A stretch of DNA of 55,612 nucleotides from assembly GCA_000226015.1 (NCBI GenBank), contig JH157196.1, positions 77,607-133,218 of the forward strand, in the 5' to 3' direction. Origin of the DNA: Mnemiopsis leidyi. Its lineage: Eukaryota > Ctenophora > Tentaculata > Lobata > Bolinopsidae. Positions 12,952 through 24,364 of the stretch are shown here, in pieces; the stretch's first letter is position 1, and every line of letters begins with the position of its first letter. A program made the translations under genes and the position numbers. A model generated the notes under the pieces. It was not told the origin of the DNA and made no database searches. It saw only the letters and a program-made list of their open reading frames with translations.

Positions 12952-13309
12952 TCAATATTGCAGAGTGGAGGGACGTTCTATCAATTATGTAATAACCAAC
13001 ACTCCTCACCTACTTGATATTCAAATTGTTGAGAAAACAATTGCTCGCTACTTTTAGCTAGGTCTAATACTCTAATAGAAGCTTTACTCGCAACGTCGGT
13101 AGCTCTAATAAGTAGGTTTACTGTCGACGATTGTTTAGCATAAACGGGAAAATAAGGACGGACATTAGCGCTGATTGTAGGGCAGTATTGATAATGAGCC
13201 CCTCCGGCAGTTTTAACTACAAAACCTCCGTCTACTGGAAATTATTCTAATTATATTTCAACGATTCGGAGCAGAGTTCCACACAGGGGCTGCCTTGTTA
13301 CACGTATCG

Positions 13310-13440
13310 TAGTCTTCACGTGCGGAGTCATCACGCCAACGTGCAGCCCATTCTTGTCTCCTATTGGTTGAAAGCAGTCACGTGGGGGGAGTTAAACGTT
13401 ATGATTGGTAGTTTTGGAGGGGTGTAAGCAGCTGGCTGGT
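13310..13440. promoter_or_regulatory. CCAAT/E-box island
   Basis: CTATTGGTTG (about 13362) lies 10-15 bp from AGTCACGTGGG (13377), with a second E-box CTTCACGTGCGG near 13316 and another ATTGGT at 13404. The pairing and spacing match the other islands in the window. No downstream coding exon is evident. Confidence 0.4.
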
Positions 13441-14386
13441 CGGAGACCTGCGATGTGATTGATAAGCTCTACAATAGGCTAAACACTTGTAAGTGTTAGA
13501 GGTTTACTGAAATATACAACTAAGTTTTAATGCAACTGTAGTGACTAAAATGGTCGTTGGTGGGATAACATTGTCTAAACATAGATTGACTATGATAGGT
13601 ATGCGGCGAAGAAACAGCCTATAATTTGGTCAAGGGGCATGTTTGGAGACTAAAACAAGATTACAGAGATCCATGTTCTGACATGAAGAATGTCGGTGGT
13701 ATAATTTTGATAGCGGTTAATGCTTTAATGGATTCAATATAAGGAGGTTCATAAATCTTAAAATAAATTTTAATGGAAATTATATTTGTGTTGTTGCAAT
13801 AACCTTGCATCTATTTTCCCGCCATTTTATAGTAAAATGATTTTACATGAGTTTGGTGGACTGGTTGTGGTTGCATATGAATAATTTTGTGCTCTGAAAA
13901 TATTCTTATTAGAGGAGCATGATAGTTCACGGATATTTCCAGAAGACATTGGGTGAAAGTGCAGCAGTGTAGCGCCTAGCCTTCTTGTAGAGTTTCTTGT
14001 TTTCTATCATGCACATCATCTACAAGTTTTAGGTTGAGAAACTACTGTGTTTGATACTGTACCTATACTACTTTCGTATTCAAATGTGAGATAAGAGCTA
14101 ATTAGCGATATCACGTCATAAAGATCTGATAATCCGATGACATGTGTATTCAAGGCCTTTTCATCAGTCAGTAGCCCTAACTTTCACCAAATTACTTCAC
14201 CTATCACCAGCGAATCAGCAGGTGATAATCTTCAACGGAAACCAGGCCCGCTCAATCACGTGTCGCGAAAAAATTCAAGGTAGGACCAAGAAGAAATATC
14301 AGAGTTTTCAAAAAGGAAATCCTAACGGTAAGATTTGTTGGTGGCTTGGTGACACCTCGTTTGACGTTTCCTCCTGCCAGATACTA

Positions 14387-14442
14387 TCCAGATCTTATCT
14401 CATTACTAAACGAATACAGTTGGTAATGAGATAAGATCTGGA
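14387..14442. repeat. Perfect 20-bp hairpin with 16-base loop
   Basis: Bases 14387-14406 are the exact reverse complement of 14423-14442, with the 16-base loop 14407-14422 between them. The arms are AT-rich and contain AGATCTTATCTCATTA. An AATAAA word follows at about 14446. It could be a transcript hairpin, a terminal inverted-repeat relic or a cruciform. I see no coding context. Confidence 0.85.
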
Positions 14443-15309
14443 AGACGAATAAAACTATAGTTGGGCTACTTACTGAGTACAGAGTACACCTTGCACACTT
14501 AACATTGTACACCTTGAACTTTCTCTGATCGTATCTGTCCTATCTAATGTAGTTGGGATATTATCTTACATTTTACACAGAGTCAGTGAATACAGTTAGA
14601 GTCAAATTAGTGTCACAAAATCAGATTTGTCACAAATCAGTGTCAAATGAGTCTCATTTCGGACGTAAAAGAAATTTATTTCTGGGCCTGCTCTGACATT
14701 TATTAAAATAGAGATGTTGGGAGATCAATACCCAATCAGCGTTTAGCATTAAAGTGCTTCACCGCATTTTATTAATCAAAATTCAATTTACTTTAAAGGA
14801 TTTGGTACGTAATTAATACAGCTAAGTGGTTAATGAACGACAAAGTCTGCTTCAAGACGATTCTCCCAATTAAAATCAGTGCTTTTTGGCAGTCATGATC
14901 TATTTAAATTAATATTGCCATTTCTGTAACTCCAATTTACTCGATGAAAGTGCCCGCCAAATATAAATCTAGAGCACTGCACTGCGAAAACAAACCCCCA
15001 AAAAGGTATAACCACCCAAGAAGCATCTCGCACTTGTTCGCCAAAAGCAATAATCCAGATCCCCCCTCTCCAGTAATATCTCTCTGTTGTGGCCACGTGA
15101 CCGATCCAACCAATCGCTTTCTTCTGCTCGTACAACTTGATCGTATTTGTCCAGGCACCTGTTCCTTTGGTGATTTGACCCTCAGGGTTGCTATGACAGA
15201 GTCGGAGTTTTGCTTTATTGGCACGTAAGATGCACGTGCGAGGTCGAACTAGAGCACAGTGGAGCAATATGATAATGTAATGAGAACTTAGATTGTAAGT
15301 ACAGTTGGT

Positions 15310-15560
15310 ACGTGCTCTCTACAAGTCTACAGTAGATACCTGCAGCAGATCAATAAGAACCTGCAAATACAGTAGGTACCTACAAAAGGTACCTACAGCA
15401 GATACCTACGGCAGGTACCTACAGCAGATCAATAAGTACCTATGCTGTAAGTGCTGTAGGACGTTGGTACCAGTTACCTACAAAAGGTACCTACAGCAGA
15501 TACCTACATCAGGTACCTACAGCAGATACCTACATCAGGTACCTATGCTGTATGTACAGT
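15310..15560. repeat. 12/24-bp minisatellite (GGTACCTACAGC)
   Basis: Tandem 12-base words of the form GGTACCTACAGC, GATACCTACATC and CAGTAGGTACCT fill this stretch. The pairs make a rough 24-base higher-order unit, clearest at 15480-15545. The array is open in one plus frame because the unit is a multiple of three, but nothing suggests a gene. Confidence 0.85.
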
Positions 15561-16230
15561 TGATGCTTACAGCAGTTCAGTAGTCTCTGTGAGATTTGAT
15601 GTGGTCTACAAAGCAGAATTCTAGCAGGTTCCTTGCACCAACGTCCATCTGCGATGTGTTTAACATGTCTGCTTGAAAATAATGGAGCATATCCATATCC
15701 CAGTTAAATGTCATCATGTCCTCTAAAATTCGGTTTTGAACCGGGAAATTCTGAATATTACGTTATGTTGTAGGTCGGTTAACAGACAGTCGCTTTGTTG
15801 TTTCCTGTCAACAAAGTAGCGATGTTGTTGTTAAGTTTAAATCACGTTTAAAGAAGACTATTGGATGCAGTCAGTCTAACCAAATGTACGGATGTATAAA
15901 TCTGTGTATATCACATACCTCTTCTACTAGGAATGCAGGTCAGAAATATCTGAGAAACCCTACATGGATCTCGACATTACATTTGTCTGGAGGGAAAGTA
16001 TCACAAATTTCAAGTTTTTCCCGGCAGTTGAAAGTTGGTGATAACCAAATATCCGATAATCTCGATTTAAACGAACTGATGAAGGGCCAGGGTGGATGTC
16101 AGTTTCGCTCCAGGGACGACCGACTGAGGTGCGATCATTATGTAATCGCACCTTCTCCTCTTGACTCAATAACAATAAATCTAGTGTAGTGTTGATGCGG
16201 CCTGTCATCGAGCTTGTTGGACTGTTGTAG

Positions 16231-16244
16231 GTTGCCAGGGCAAC
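16231..16244. promoter_or_regulatory. RFX X-box
   Basis: GTTGCCAGGGCAAC is a near-perfect inverted repeat matching the RFX X-box. It is followed within 60-90 bp by CCAATCA and CCAATGG elements (about 16258 and 16298). No neighbouring exon is certain, so the target gene is unknown. Confidence 0.5.
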
Positions 16245-17509
16245 TTCTCCACTCCCGACCAATCAAGATACGACTCTCAGTTGGTTAACTTGACGGACCA
16301 ATGGGAGACCGGTATTATCTGGGTGTAAGCCAATGGGATTGCCGGTTCATTAAAGCATGGAGCCAACTTAACAGTGAATCCGACTTTTAAATATTGTATC
16401 TGGCCCGGATTCTACACGATTTGATAGCCGGGTTAAAAGTTCTAAATGTAAATATCTTCGTGTACTTGAACAGCTATATGCCAACACTAAACCTAAAAGG
16501 AGCGCTTGTAACTGAGTAAAACGGATTTTCGCAATCTTCTACCATTTGGGCTTTGAGAATTAAGACCTTCTTTTGTTTTATATAGATTCGCCATTTTTGA
16601 TTTTAGGGGATAGGCAGTTGTAGGTGAAGATAATGTATCAAAATCCAAATCAGTTGGACTGCTCAGGTTTATAAATAGTTTACCCCGAAGTCTTGATATA
16701 GACGAAGATTAGAGAGAGTGACAGAAAGTTTTATGAAGAGCAGGTAAACCAAGCTGATGCGCTGTTGACACATTGACATAGATGTTTGGACTCAGTATGT
16801 GGTTTTTTCATGACAAAAGTCTGTTCTGTAAATATGTTAATCCCTTCTGTACTCGGTACACAAATGTTTAAGTAAAATAGAGCTCTCATGAAGTAGCCAG
16901 AAAGTTCTTCACTTTCACCTTATCTCGACAAGAATTAAAGTTTGGACTTGTACAAGTCTTACTTGGAATAAAATGTGGCTGCAAGTCTAGTACGTGCCAA
17001 TTTGTAAAGTCTAACTCTAGATTTATTGAGTGAGAGTTGTACGTACCCGCCTGTAACCTTGAGCTGGCCGGATTTTCAGCATCCTGCCGGCAGTGTACCG
17101 GCTGTGTACCGTGGTACACTCCGCCACCAGCAGCAGCAGCAGCAAGTCCAGCTTTATATCCAATATCCGCCTTCACCCACCTTGCTTTATTAACGGGGAG
17201 GAATCAGCATCTGTACATGAGTGTACTAGATCTTGATTAGATCTTGCCATTACTTAATTAAGAAAGTTGGAAATGTGATGAATTTAAGTTTCATTCAGTA
17301 CTATATCTTGGTTTTATAACTATATTGTTTACTTCCGTCGTATACTGAAAAGAGGATATACACTTAATTGTTTGCTATCCGTCGAAGGAAGGTAGAAATA
17401 GTATAAAACTCCAGTAACACTAATAAAACTGAGCTCTTTAAAAACGTGTGGCCGGTACAAGAGCGCCAAAACTTTCTTATGAGTAGGAAACACCCTACCC
17501 GCCCCTCAA

Positions 17510-17600
17510 AGAGCTCCATTCTAGTCACGTGACTCAAATTAACCAATCAGAAAGCTGTATTTTAGACACATGACACAAACTAACCAATGGCAGCTTCAAT
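17510..17600. promoter_or_regulatory. CCAAT/E-box island
   Basis: TAGTCACGTGACTC (about 17523) is followed by AACCAATCAG (17539) and AACCAATGG (17581). The E-box to CCAAT distance is about 16 bp, as in other islands. No gene start was confirmed nearby. Confidence 0.4.
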
Positions 17601-18221
17601 TTCCAGTCAGGTGGGATCGAGAGCCTGAAGTTGTTATTGTAGAACACTTCAAGTCAGATATTTTGTTTTTAAATGTATAGCCCTAGCACAAACTAGTGAA
17701 AGTGAAGTGAAAACTTCTGATAAGTTAAACATCTTGAAACGTTATTAAAGTTTAAAGGTAAAGTTTTTACTTATCGGTAATGTATGTGCCCAGAGAAAAA
17801 TGCCTGTTGTACTCATTGAAACCGGCCATTAACCATCCTTTAATCTTAAAATAAGCTCATCAGAACCCCAAACTGTGCGCCTTTAAATAGTAAACACCTT
17901 AAACATTTCTAAACGTTTAGAAAGTAGGCGGGGCTGCTTTATGAGGATCTGACTTTTTTTAAAGAAAGTTTTCTCATAACAGGGCAGAGAGAGAACCCTG
18001 GAGCAGTTACCAAGTAACTACAAACATGCACCTAAATGTGCTGCTCCTACCTGTTACACTGTGTGTTTGTCTGTGTGCTTGTTGGAGGTGAGGCTGGACA
18101 CACGGGTGGGAATTCCTCACGCAGCCTCATCAGCCCGATTGCAGGATGACTCTCCCAAAACTGTGTTCTTGGTATTTGAATTAACTTTGATGACTTACCA
18201 AAGAGCTGTATGGTGAAGGGA

Positions 18222-18335
18222 CCAGGGTTGGAGGAGTGGAGGGGGTTGGGTAGGTGAGTGGAGGGGGTTGGGTAGGTGAGTGGAGGTGGTTGGGTAGGTG
18301 AGTGGAGGGGGTTGGGTAGGTGAGTGGAGGTATTC
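18222..18335. repeat. 22-bp G-rich minisatellite
   Basis: About five copies of GTGGAGGGGGTTGGGTAGGTGA in direct tandem. The plus strand has runs of three to five G with short spacing, so G-quadruplex formation is possible. Open minus-strand frames across it are a consequence of the repeat. Confidence 0.9.
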
Positions 18336-18589
18336 AATGCTCTATTCAATGTGATAGTATGTAGAAGGTCCCCTACACTAGCTCTATTCAATGTTATAGT
18401 ATCTCGAAGGTTCCCTACTCTAACTCTAACCAATCTGATAATATCTAGGAAAGCAGACCTGAGTACCGCCACGCCTTGCTACTCTTCATGTTACTCAGTG
18501 AGAAACGCTGATTAAATGATTGGACCTACATTAGATAATTGACCTGGCTAATTGAGATCCGATAGACAGACGGAGCTCCTCTCCTCAGG

Positions 18590-19040
18590 ACACGGAGTTT
18601 GACGCTTTTCGATTGGTTAAAAAGTGACGTCTCCAGCTGAGTGAGCCGCCCCGTTAAACTTTATACTTTACATCGTGAATTTAGCTGCTTGAACCAAGGA
18701 ACTAGCAAGCTTGATATTACAGCCCTGCTGGGCTGCTCTGTGTTTTCGCGGGAGATACGAGTCAGCCAATTGTGCAGGGATAACAAAACCACGTGACAAG
18801 CATTATCCAATAGGAAGTGTGTGTTTTAGTTGGCAGCCAGTTGGATCTCCCGAGACGAAGCAGTACTATAAATAGTTGTTAGCTTCCTGTTGGTACCCCA
18901 CATCCTGCCAAGCCAACTGCGGGTAATTTGAACTAACCAATAAAATGCGAGCGTGCTGGCAGCGAGCCAATCAGAGCACGTCAAATATGGCAGACGGACC
19001 AATGAGAGAGCTAACTTAGTGTCATGTGACAAGCAGGTAG
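18590..19040. promoter_or_regulatory. Dense CCAAT/E-box/CRE-like island
   Basis: Contains GATTGGTT (18611), AGTGACGTCT (18625, half-CRE), AACCACGTGACA (18789), ATCCAATAGG (18806), AACCAATAAA (18935), AGCCAATCAG (18966), GACCAATGAG (18998) and the E-box-like GTCATGTGAC (19021). Such density resembles an active promoter or enhancer with NF-Y-like and bHLH-ZIP-like sites. No confident exon was found on either side. Confidence 0.45.
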
Positions 19041-20699
19041 GTTATGAGTGGAAGTCAACGAGCCTAGTTTACCATCCTGTTCTGTAGTTCAGGATGACGT
19101 CGCAACGGTCTACTCGGACCTACAAACAATGTACACACAACAACGTCCGGACTAGGAGCAGTCCACTCTTGACAACGTCCAATTTGAGGAGGTCCGGACT
19201 CGAACGTTGCGAAATCTGGGTTTCTAAGTTACTAAGGTAACAGCCAGAAAGTAAAGTTGCTGGTATACATTTATGTAGATTTTACATGCGATGGCAAATT
19301 TTAGAATTACTTTGAACTTGAGCAAAACTGTGGGTCTTGATAGAGTTACGTGATTGGCCAGCAAGATAAATTGATTGTCCCTTTTAGTCGTGTCAATTAT
19401 CACCCTAAAGCAGACCTTCCTAGAAAACAATTTAATTGTATCTCGAAAAAAACCTGTATTGCTGCCGTTGGTAATAGGTTCAAATTTAATGTTGAGGATC
19501 ACTCAGTAACTTCAATGGTTATGTAACCAGTCATCCATCGATCCATGGACACCCAAACCTATCAAGATTGGGCTATAGTAAATCCTAATTACTTTAATCT
19601 AAATGTCGAAATCCTGACCAATCTAGACGAATAATGTTTACCTGATTCTACCGAGAATAGTCAAGTCCGCATACAAAAATAGTGCTCTGTCATCACCTGA
19701 CCAAGTAATTCCTGTATCGAGTTGACCTAGCTAATAGACGTCATTTCGTAGAACTATACGAGGACATTGCCTGAGAGTGTTATAACGCCGCTCTGAACGT
19801 AGCTGTACTGTGGTCGAATTTCGATATGCCATGTATTCACGTACTCATTTTACATGTTGACTCACAGATTAGGTACCAATTACGATGTAAAACTCAGAGC
19901 AATACCATCTGCAGTACATTTTTATTCAATCGTGGGTCAAATTTTCGGATTCTAAAAGGCGAGATACTTCCCCTTGGAAACAAAATGATCATATTTCTAG
20001 ATCTAAGTCAGGTGTCACACCTGAAAAATGGGTAATCTGATAACATTACCGACCGAGATATGTTGAAATCCAATTCACCACAATCCAACTAGGTCTGCAC
20101 TAATGAAGATAATGTAGCTTATTTGGCTCACTACTTCTTTACAGTTCTATACTGTTCGTAGTGGAAAATGTTATACTAATCCCCCAACAGTCAACTTTTT
20201 TTAACAAACAATTTTACTTCTCACTTGATCTGTTATATAACCTCTTACACTGTACTCGTGACTGAGCGAGTCTTTCTAACGAGGATGAGCCTGCAGGAAC
20301 CTGGGCCAACACCTCCAAATCCTGTCTCCCTGGGGAATTCAAGAATCTTAATCGCTGATCATAGAATTTGTAACTCGCGAAACGGTCATCTTTGAAAAAT
20401 TCCAGCGGGTATCTTCTTTAATTTCTTATCAGACACCGAATCCATGATCTCCACTAACCGTGGTAATGAGATCCAAAAATTCTAATTTTGTAATGAACAT
20501 GGTGATCTTGGAGACGATCTGTTAATTCCAGCGATCATTCAGGGAAAACAATGCAGGAACTCCAGATAACGTCCTCACATCCCCCACTACCAATCAGGTT
20601 CAGGCTCCACCAACGTCTCCTTCACTTACGTAATTGAATCAGTGACAGTTTTGTAGCATGAGCCCTGCTGCTGAAACTCGTATCTCCCTTGAGCTGGAG

Positions 20700-20868
20700 T
20701 CACGTCGTGAGGTCACGTGGGTGGAGACACGTGACACTGATATTCAACTCCCAGCAAGGCACGTTTTTCGTGTTTTATATATACGAGAGTTAGAAAGTAA
20801 CGGCGACAACTGGTTGACGCGTGGAAACAGAAATGCTGCTTCGTGTTCTATTTCTATCGCCTTTCGTG
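20700..20868 (+). CDS. Candidate TATA promoter and signal-peptide-type first exon
   Basis: Two E-boxes (GGTCACGTGGG about 20713 and AGACACGTGAC about 20727) precede TTTATATATACG (about 20773). About 55-60 bp beyond the TATA box, ATG 20833 opens MLLRVLFLSPFV, a short hydrophobic leader, which ends at the donor TTCGTG|GTAAGA (20868). The spacing of E-box, TATA and ATG is what a real start region would show. No following exon was recognised. A longer open frame from ATG 20658 covers the same bases in another frame but has no TATA upstream, and I consider it less likely. Confidence 0.33.
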
Positions 20869-21779
20869 GTAAGACTTACGACTTACGGCGTACTTACAAC
20901 TTAAAATGTACCAAAATACCAAACGGATATGACGTGTCGACAACATCCCGGATTTTAAAGGTAGCCCGTTTAGTATCTAACTGGGAATTCAGTATATTGC
21001 AAAAAATGAAAACATTGCTCATATTTTGTACAAAATAAAAGTGTCCAGAGAAAGCAGAACTGTATGTAAATCATTTTTATTGTAATTCGAGAATTGAGTG
21101 CTAGTTCCTAATTTACTTCTTTTGTTGCACATTTAATTTCATCCAGTGATGTATTCGAATGTGTATATCTAAAATCACTCACCTTGAATTAACCGATATA
21201 AATTTCAGTAACAAATTGTTCCACCTATTTCACCGCTGGGCGGGTACTTACGACAAATTCATTCATGAATCTTCAGGAAGAATTCATTTCATCAGGAATG
21301 TGTGTTTATTTACTTTGTCATGCAGGACCTGGATCGAGTAATTAGATGATTAATATTTGGGTCGTGAAGGAGAAGCCTGGGAAAACAGTCTACTCCTGGG
21401 GTAGCGATCTTCTAAAGTTTGGTAATTTATTTTCTAATGTTAACTTAAAACGGAGCGACTTAGGCCAGGGACTAAGTTTTTCTATAAAATGTAATCAATA
21501 ACAAATATGGACTGTATTCAACTTACTGTGATTGTATAAACTCTTACAATCTGTAAGATTCTTGAAATCTGTAAAAGATAAAATTGGAGAGAAAGAGAAG
21601 CTCCCACTCGTTACTATGATTATTAAATGACATCAGGTCAGTTCCCGAATTACCTCCCGTTCTGAGTTTCCACTAAACACATTACCAGACACCAATTAAA
21701 CTCTTGACCAACAAATCCGATATCCTGAACAAACTTCTGACCCACCACTAGAAGTTAGACCCGAAGAGAAGTTTCACAG

Positions 21780-21970
21780 TTCCTATTGGTTCAACAACTA
21801 TAATTCTATAGCCCATCACGTGATTTGTAATCACGTGACATAGAGACTGGCTGCTTACTCCCCTGCGGGTGAACGGAATGTGGGGTGTGCTGCAACACTG
21901 CTCTTGTTTTACTCCAATTACTAATTACACCCGTCTATTTTGTCAATTAAGTCACGTGACCTCCCCTAAA
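21780..21970. promoter_or_regulatory. CCAAT/E-box island
   Basis: CTATTGGTTC (21783) lies upstream of two palindromic boxes, CATCACGTGATT (21816) and AATCACGTGACA (21830), and a third, AGTCACGTGACC, at about 21951. No exon could be attached. Confidence 0.4.
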
Positions 21971-23119
21971 TTGAACTCCTGGCCAGTTGCCAATGTTGAG
22001 GTACGTACCACGTGCTTGTTGGCTGGTTTCCAAGACTCAGGTTCGTGCTTGTACACCTCAGGGTCTCTGACACGTGTGTGTCAGACCAAACTGTGTCCGG
22101 TCTATTAGTCCGTGCTTACTAAAACCTCTCGTACGACAAAATGTCCTGTCAATTATAGGAAGAATATAAACTGATTGTGTGTTTGAGTCAAGTTACAAAA
22201 TGGGGACTGTCAAGATTTACTGGCAGCTGTTAGAAACAGTCTCAACGACGTGTCTGACAAAGGAAGGTATACTTGTTGAACCTGGTACGGTAACGAATAT
22301 AGAGCATAGGCTAATCCTTATTTCTTGAGAGCATGGTAGCACAGCTAATAGCACAGCTAATAGAACAGCTATTTTTGATGATAAATAATCAGATTCAGGA
22401 CTCCAGAACTTTCTCAATAGATCTTTTTCAGACTTTGTCAACAAAGGAAATAAACCAGCTATTTCATTGCATTTTAATCCCAAATTAAGCGAGTTGGTAA
22501 CTTACTAATACTGTCGCAATTCATCCACCACAGTCCACCACAGCCCATCGCTGCACCATGATCTCTGTAATTATATCTAGTTGTGCTGCTAAGTAACGCT
22601 ACTTAGAACTTCACCAACACCCGTATTGGTTAAAGCCGCCCACATGGTACCCACGTGGTACACGGCTCATCTCAGGAATGGTTACTGATGACCTCCACGG
22701 AAAGTTCCCTAAGGGGCACAAGCATGCGGACAGTGATTTGGAGACTAGCTGTTTAATTAGCAGTAGGTTTGTGTTAGATCTCGAGGGTCGCACCGTAATG
22801 GAGGTGAAATCTACTGAAATTAGTCCCCCGACCTTGCCCCCTCATAAAAACAATGAGAGTCGGGTGGACCATTGTGCGGCTGTTTTTGAGGCCTGGAAAA
22901 TTTAGCTCTGTTTCATTCGCTGATGAAAATAAGGCATGAGGGAACTGTGTAATCTAAGTAGATCATTGTCTAAGTAAGTTATCGTCTATGTACAAATCAC
23001 ACCAAGTTTAATCCGCAATATGACTGTTTCTACTTTCGCATTTTTCTAATACTTCAAGACCATGTTTACCGTGAATCTAATTAAATTTACAAAAACAACG
23101 ACATGGATTTACGTAATGT

Positions 23120-23299
23120 CTAGTGGCTTGTATATATAGTAGTACGATTATTCGTACTCACAGCTGACAGATGGATTTTTATGCTGCCAAAGTAACGCTG
23201 ATATTTCTCGACAAAGTGCCGGTCAACACCGGTACCAAAAAGAAGGAGAAGCAGCCCGACCAAATGGCTAAAACTCTGTCGATAACCGTCGACACGTAA
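23120..23299 (+). CDS. Small open frame behind a TATA box (42 codons or a first exon)
   Basis: TATATATAG at about 23131 lies about 40 bp before ATG 23171. The frame reads MDFYAAKVTLIFLDKVPVN and then a Lys-rich, polar segment, ending with ITVDT at TAA 23297-23299. Codon choice looks coding-like, with no rare runs. An alternative is that this is a first exon ending at the donor-like GACAC|GTAACT just before the stop. I recognise no family. Nothing upstream suggests an earlier start. Confidence 0.4.
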
Positions 23300-24231
23300 C
23301 TAGATGATAACAGCACCACTCTGAGGATTCCCTCATGCACCTCTCTCCCCCTTCCTCTCTCCTCCTTTCTCTCCCGCCCTCTCCGCGCGTATTTATCACA
23401 TAACCGATCTATTTAAGACACCGCACCTGGTCGGTAGTGACATGTGAAGTTTGAGGACAGCCGTCTATCTTATCAGCCCCTCTACGTCTTCCTGGTCGAT
23501 CGAAGAGAGAAGGAGTTTGATGATATCTACTTATCAGGGTACATGTGTGGCAGGTCGATAGCCTGCACTAATTCACATGTCAGGCGAAGCACGGGCAAGT
23601 ACCCTGGGCTGTTTGTCTGGACAAATTTGGGTGCTGTTTTAAAACAATCGTCTGGGAAATGCGCGAGGAAAATTGGAGATATCACAGTAAAATTTACAGG
23701 TCTCTTAAACGTTTGAAGAAGCCGGTGAAGATCTGATAAGGATCGTTTTACAGCTAATTTCATCGTTGTCTTCCAGATCCCTGCAACTGACAGATCTCCA
23801 AAGAGAACTGTTCATTGCTTTGTAGGTAACTCCACGAATTTGATCAAAACATTGGAAGTCCCACTTTCCAGAAAACACTCTCCAGTAAACCGGGACCCTC
23901 TGCTTCACCATGCTCACCAAGTTGGAAATTTGCCACACTTCTCCACGAGCCGGGGGCTCACCCACTATCGTCCATCACGCGCCTCGGTCCCACAGCACCT
24001 CGTTTTAAAACCGAGCGAACTACTAAAAGTTTGACACGTTCCTGCGGAGGAGGGACACCTGAACCTCCATTTCCACTCATCTCCCCCTTGTCATCGGGGT
24101 GACGATAAAATCTAGGGGCTCTTCTCAACTCTTCACCTAACATCCTGCTAATTTTACACAAATAGAGAGGGGCTAGACCTCAGCTGGCCACTATGTGAGA
24201 CTCTGAGTGTGAGACGGAGAGAGCTGATCAT

Positions 24232-24364
24232 TTTGGCGCGAACACCTCACCCCTCACGTTCAGAGTTTTAGGAGAATTTGTGTAGGAATTAGCGGTCCAG
24301 GCCGAGCATTGTTTTAGAACGGCGATAAAACATGGAGTGTGGGAAGTGGGGCTGTCCGCCTCAG
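24232..24364 (+). promoter_or_regulatory. E2F-type site and candidate short first exon
   Basis: TTTGGCGCGAA (24232-24242) is a close match to the E2F/DP consensus. Ninety bases on, ATG 24332 opens MECGKWGCPPQ and runs into the donor-like CAG|GTTGGT at 24364. E2F sites usually mark cell-cycle or DNA-replication genes. No second exon was identified, so the gene is only a possibility. Confidence 0.3.

Noticed and set aside
14893..15267. Overlapping frames of about 95-124 codons on both strands
   Set aside because: Three mutually overlapping frames on both strands with no domain, leader or phase-matched exon nearby; chance openness in a GC-richer patch is enough to explain them.
16886..17176. 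Minus-strand frame with an alanine run
   Set aside because: The alanines come from a short CAG repeat on the plus strand; no homology or splice context was seen.
18047..18472. Minus-strand frame of 141 codons with Pro/Thr-rich repeats
   Set aside because: The middle is simply the 22-bp minisatellite translated; the flanks show no domain and no splice-consistent partners.
20658..21038. 126-codon plus-strand frame
   Set aside because: It has no promoter-like sequence before its ATG, runs across a TATA box and a good donor, and its end is AT-rich and low in coding character; the short leader exon in another frame is the better reading.
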